From Martinezella calliandrae (GTDB lineage Bacteria; Pseudomonadota; Alphaproteobacteria; Rhizobiales; Rhizobiaceae): 64,000 nt of DNA. This document shows positions 61,885 through 64,000 of this stretch, one piece after another (the first letter of the stretch is position 1; each line of letters starts with the position of its first letter). The position numbers were made by a program, and so were the translations under genes. The DNA lies in the NCBI RefSeq assembly GCF_030272695.1, contig NZ_JARFYN010000007.1, positions 1 to 64,000 on the forward strand, read 5' to 3'. The notes beneath the pieces were generated by a model. It was not told the origin of the DNA and did no database searches. It saw only the letters and a program-made list of their open reading frames with translations.

Positions 61885-63510
61885 TTAGGAGGCGCTGTTG
61901 CCGGTCTTCGTGTCGAGGATCAGTTTCCGCGCGTCGCCCTTCGACCAGTCGAACATGTTGTTCAGCGCGCCGGAGATGGCGTCGAACGAGCCGCCGCCGA
62001 GGCGTTCGCCGCCCATCCAGTTGTCTTCGATGAAACGCATCACCGAGGTCTGGTCGGTCAAAGTATGATCGACGAAGTTGACCTTGGAGTAGGGCGAGAT
62101 GACAAGCAGCGGCTGACGCGTGCCGTAGCCGCACCGACCCTGGGCCGGCTGGCCGTTGACGCCCGGCAGCGGGGTGCCGACCGAGCAGCCGTCGCCGTTC
62201 AGCACGTCATAACCCTTGACGCCGAGCCTCGACGGATTGACGACGGCATGGGCGTGGTCATACCAGCCGTCAGAATCGTCATAGAGGACGATGATCGCGG
62301 TGTCCTTCCATTCCGGCGAATTCTGGACGGTGTTGACCACCTGGGTGACGAATTCCTGTTCGTCGAGCGGATCGGAATAGCCGGCATGGCCATCCTGATA
62401 GGCCGGTGCCTTTAGGAAGCTGACTGTCGGCATGGTGCCGTTCTTCAGCGCGGCGTAGAAGTCCGTCATGTCATACTGGTGGTTGGCTATGTCGGTGGTG
62501 CCGATCGCAGTGACCGAAGACGGACGCGCATGGGTCGGATTGGCCGTCGAGGCGTAGTACTGGAACGGCTCGTGATGCGGGATGTAATCGGGGCTATTGA
62601 CCTGGGTAACGGTCGAGGTCGTGGCGCGCTTGCAGCCCGTCGTGCCGTCGGCATTGGTCTGCGTCAGATCGAAGCCGCCTTCGAAGAAGCCCCAGGTGAT
62701 GTTGTGTTCGTTCAGCATGTCGCCGATGTTCTTGCCGTACATCAGAGCCGTCTGGCCGGCCGAGCAGGCGTCGCCGGTCGGATCGAAGTCGCTGATCGCC
62801 GTCCAGCCGCCGTTGCCGTCAGGCACGATGCGGCCCTTGGAATAGGTGCCGTCCTTCTCCAACGTGTAGCCCGGGGGCAGGATGGCGCCATTGGTCTGGC
62901 CGGAGATGAGGTTGAGCGCACCGGGGGTCGACGGGCCGAAATTGGTGGAGAAGGAATTGTCGTTCAGTGCATAGTGCTGAGCATAGTTCCAGAGTGCCGT
63001 GACGGTGTTGCCGTCATAGTAGCCCATGACCTGGCCCTTGGTGCCGAATGCGCCGGCGGCACCCTTGGTGCCCTTGCCGGTGTTGGCCGGGAAGAGGTCC
63101 ATCGCGAAATTGTTGTAGGCGGCTTGCTCGGCGGTATAGCCGTGGTTCTGCGACTGTGCAGCTGCCTGCGTGCGATCGAGACGGAAGGGGGCCGCGGCAT
63201 CGGCGCCGTTGGCGGTATTCGTCTTGTTCGGATTGCTGTCGATGAGACCTTCGTGGGCGAGCGTGTTGATATCAGTCGGGGTGTTGTCCGCGGCTTTGAA
63301 TGCCGGCTCACCGTCGACATTGGCTGCCTTGGGGTAAGTCGCGAAATAATGGTCGAAAGAAACGTTTTCCTGAAAGACGACGACGAGATGCTTGATCGGC
63401 GTCGCAGTATTCGTCGGCGCCCCATCGGCGGCACCAACGGTGGAACAGAGCGAAATCAAGGTGAGCGCGCTGCCGGCAACAAGGGCGGCGCGATGCGAAA
63501 GACAGATCAT
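61885..63510 (-). CDS. Secreted phosphoesterase (phospholipase C/acid phosphatase family)
   Basis: A 541-residue exported phosphoesterase. After a signal peptide (residues 1-28, ending TVGAADG) it begins IKHLVVVFQENVSFDHYFATYP, the active-site start of the phospholipase C/AcpA family. IIVLYDDSDGWYDHAHAVV (in part) carries Asp and His metal ligands, and LLVISPYSKVNFVDHT is the conserved C-terminal strand. The ATG at 63510 is favoured by AAGGA seven bases upstream; ATG 63516 is too close to it. Possible roles are phosphate release from lipids or nucleotides. It heads the unit with the di-heme peroxidase. Confidence 0.88.
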   Translation of the reverse strand: MICLSHRAALVAGSALTLISLCSTVGAADGAPTNTATPIKHLVVVFQENVSFDHYFATYPKAANVDGEPAFKAADNTPTDINTLAHEGLIDSNPNKTNTANGADAAAPFRLDRTQAAAQSQNHGYTAEQAAYNNFAMDLFPANTGKGTKGAAGAFGTKGQVMGYYDGNTVTALWNYAQHYALNDNSFSTNFGPSTPGALNLISGQTNGAILPPGYTLEKDGTYSKGRIVPDGNGGWTAISDFDPTGDACSAGQTALMYGKNIGDMLNEHNITWGFFEGGFDLTQTNADGTTGCKRATTSTVTQVNSPDYIPHHEPFQYYASTANPTHARPSSVTAIGTTDIANHQYDMTDFYAALKNGTMPTVSFLKAPAYQDGHAGYSDPLDEQEFVTQVVNTVQNSPEWKDTAIIVLYDDSDGWYDHAHAVVNPSRLGVKGYDVLNGDGCSVGTPLPGVNGQPAQGRCGYGTRQPLLVISPYSKVNFVDHTLTDQTSVMRFIEDNWMGGERLGGGSFDAISGALNNMFDWSKGDARKLILDTKTGNSAS

Positions 63511-64000
63511 TGCCATATCCTTTCGGGTGGGGTCTGCGCCCCGACGCTGAAGGTGCGCCGCGCCGAGGCGGAGGGAACCATGCCGGGCTATCAAGCGCAT
63601 ATGACAGTTCCGTGAAGGGACATGCCGTGAGAGGGTAGCGTTGCCTATAACGGACGCAACTAAAGGGTTGTTTTTGCTGACATGAAAAAGGAGGTCGCGG
63701 GCAAGTATGGCGGATGCCCGTAGCCTGCTACCTTATGTCACGGCTGACCTTGATACGTCCCATTCGCTCCCGCTCTTTGGGGGTCGTTTCGCTCCCACCT
63801 CAGGGTGAGGGCCGATCTTTTTGGGTCCGGCCGCACGGGCCTATTGTTCGTACTGTCACGTCGAGCTCACTCCGCCTCATGCCTCTGCGATGGTGATAGT
63901 GTAAAATGGGTGGCGTGACGGAGGCGCGGAGCGCCTTGAACTTGTCGAAGGGGAGGAGCCTCGAAGGACGAGGTTGCCACGGTCGTTCAGAGACCAAAGC
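63511..64000. other. Non-coding right edge
   Basis: About 490 bases with no convincing gene. They must hold the phosphoesterase promoter. CCACCTCAGGGTGAGG (about 63797-63812) and CCTCGAAGGACGAGG (about 63959-63973) are short palindromic pieces reminiscent of the intergenic repeats at 36202 and 44271. A gene may start beyond the window. Confidence 0.5.

Noticed and set aside
63714-63896. 60-codon frame near the right edge
   Set aside because: No ribosome-binding site and repeat-like sequence; no family resemblance.

Overview
The window is chromosomal or chromid DNA of an alphaproteobacterium, almost certainly a member of the Rhizobiaceae (Rhizobium or a close relative). The grounds are the high GC content, the many ABC solute transporters with dedicated LacI/IclR/LysR regulators, the lysS-gltX pair, an ornithine decarboxylase of the rhizobial fold-III type, and GC-rich palindromic intergenic repeats. 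No rRNA, tRNA, CRISPR array, prophage or intact insertion sequence was seen. The only mobile-element trace is what looks like the 3' end (domains V and VI) of a group II intron at the left edge.

Layout. 1-2281: intron remnant, a glycine-betaine-type binding protein overlapping an L,D-transpeptidase, and a small lipoprotein. 2322-15459: a large catabolic island of two divergent transcription units. The minus arm encodes a lactonase-like amidohydrolase, a MaoC-fold protein and a family III CoA-transferase. The plus arm encodes a binding protein, two permeases, an ATPase, a mandelate-racemase-type sugar-acid dehydratase, a RhaM-like mutarotase, a Gfo/Idh/MocA oxidoreductase, a second MaoC protein, a binding protein without signal peptide and an SDR. 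An IclR regulator gene lies between the arms. The set looks like a non-phosphorylative deoxy-sugar or sugar-acid route joined to CoA chemistry, and it is the best candidate for an undescribed system. 15568-16458: small membrane proteins. 16656-23234: a putrescine/spermidine uptake operon with gamma-aminobutyraldehyde dehydrogenase and a LysR regulator. 23429-29670: hypothetical genes, lysS, gltX, a TerC protein and an AraC-GyrI regulator. 29776-33473: a TetR regulator divergent from an EmrAB-type efflux pump, with two matching palindromic operators.

33681-37741: LacI regulator, xylulokinase and xylose isomerase. 37782-47313: a second LacI regulator divergent from a ribose-type (CUT2) ABC transporter, followed by a TIM-barrel epimerase-like protein, a Gfo/Idh/MocA oxidoreductase and a GH1 beta-glucosidase. 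This is probably a glycoside uptake and catabolism unit. 47393-55338: FMN reductase, a membrane CHASE-type GGDEF-EAL protein, TrhO, GNAT, CYTH and CHAD proteins, KDPG aldolase, a DUF533 protein and a small membrane protein. 55348-58094: NicO-type metal exporter with a DUF1007 periplasmic partner, and a LysR regulator. 58095-59760: a 0.5-kb leader region and ornithine decarboxylase. 59856-63510: GNAT protein, di-heme cytochrome c peroxidase and secreted phosphoesterase. 63511-64000: no gene seen.

Themes. Sugar and glycoside uptake and oxidation dominate. Polyamine metabolism appears twice: putrescine import and oxidation at 16.6-22.2 kb, and putrescine synthesis at 58.6 kb. Several operator-like palindromes can be matched to adjacent regulators. 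Three GC-rich palindromic repeats sit inside, rather than between, catabolic operons. All functions are inferred from motifs and family resemblance read by eye; no database search was possible.
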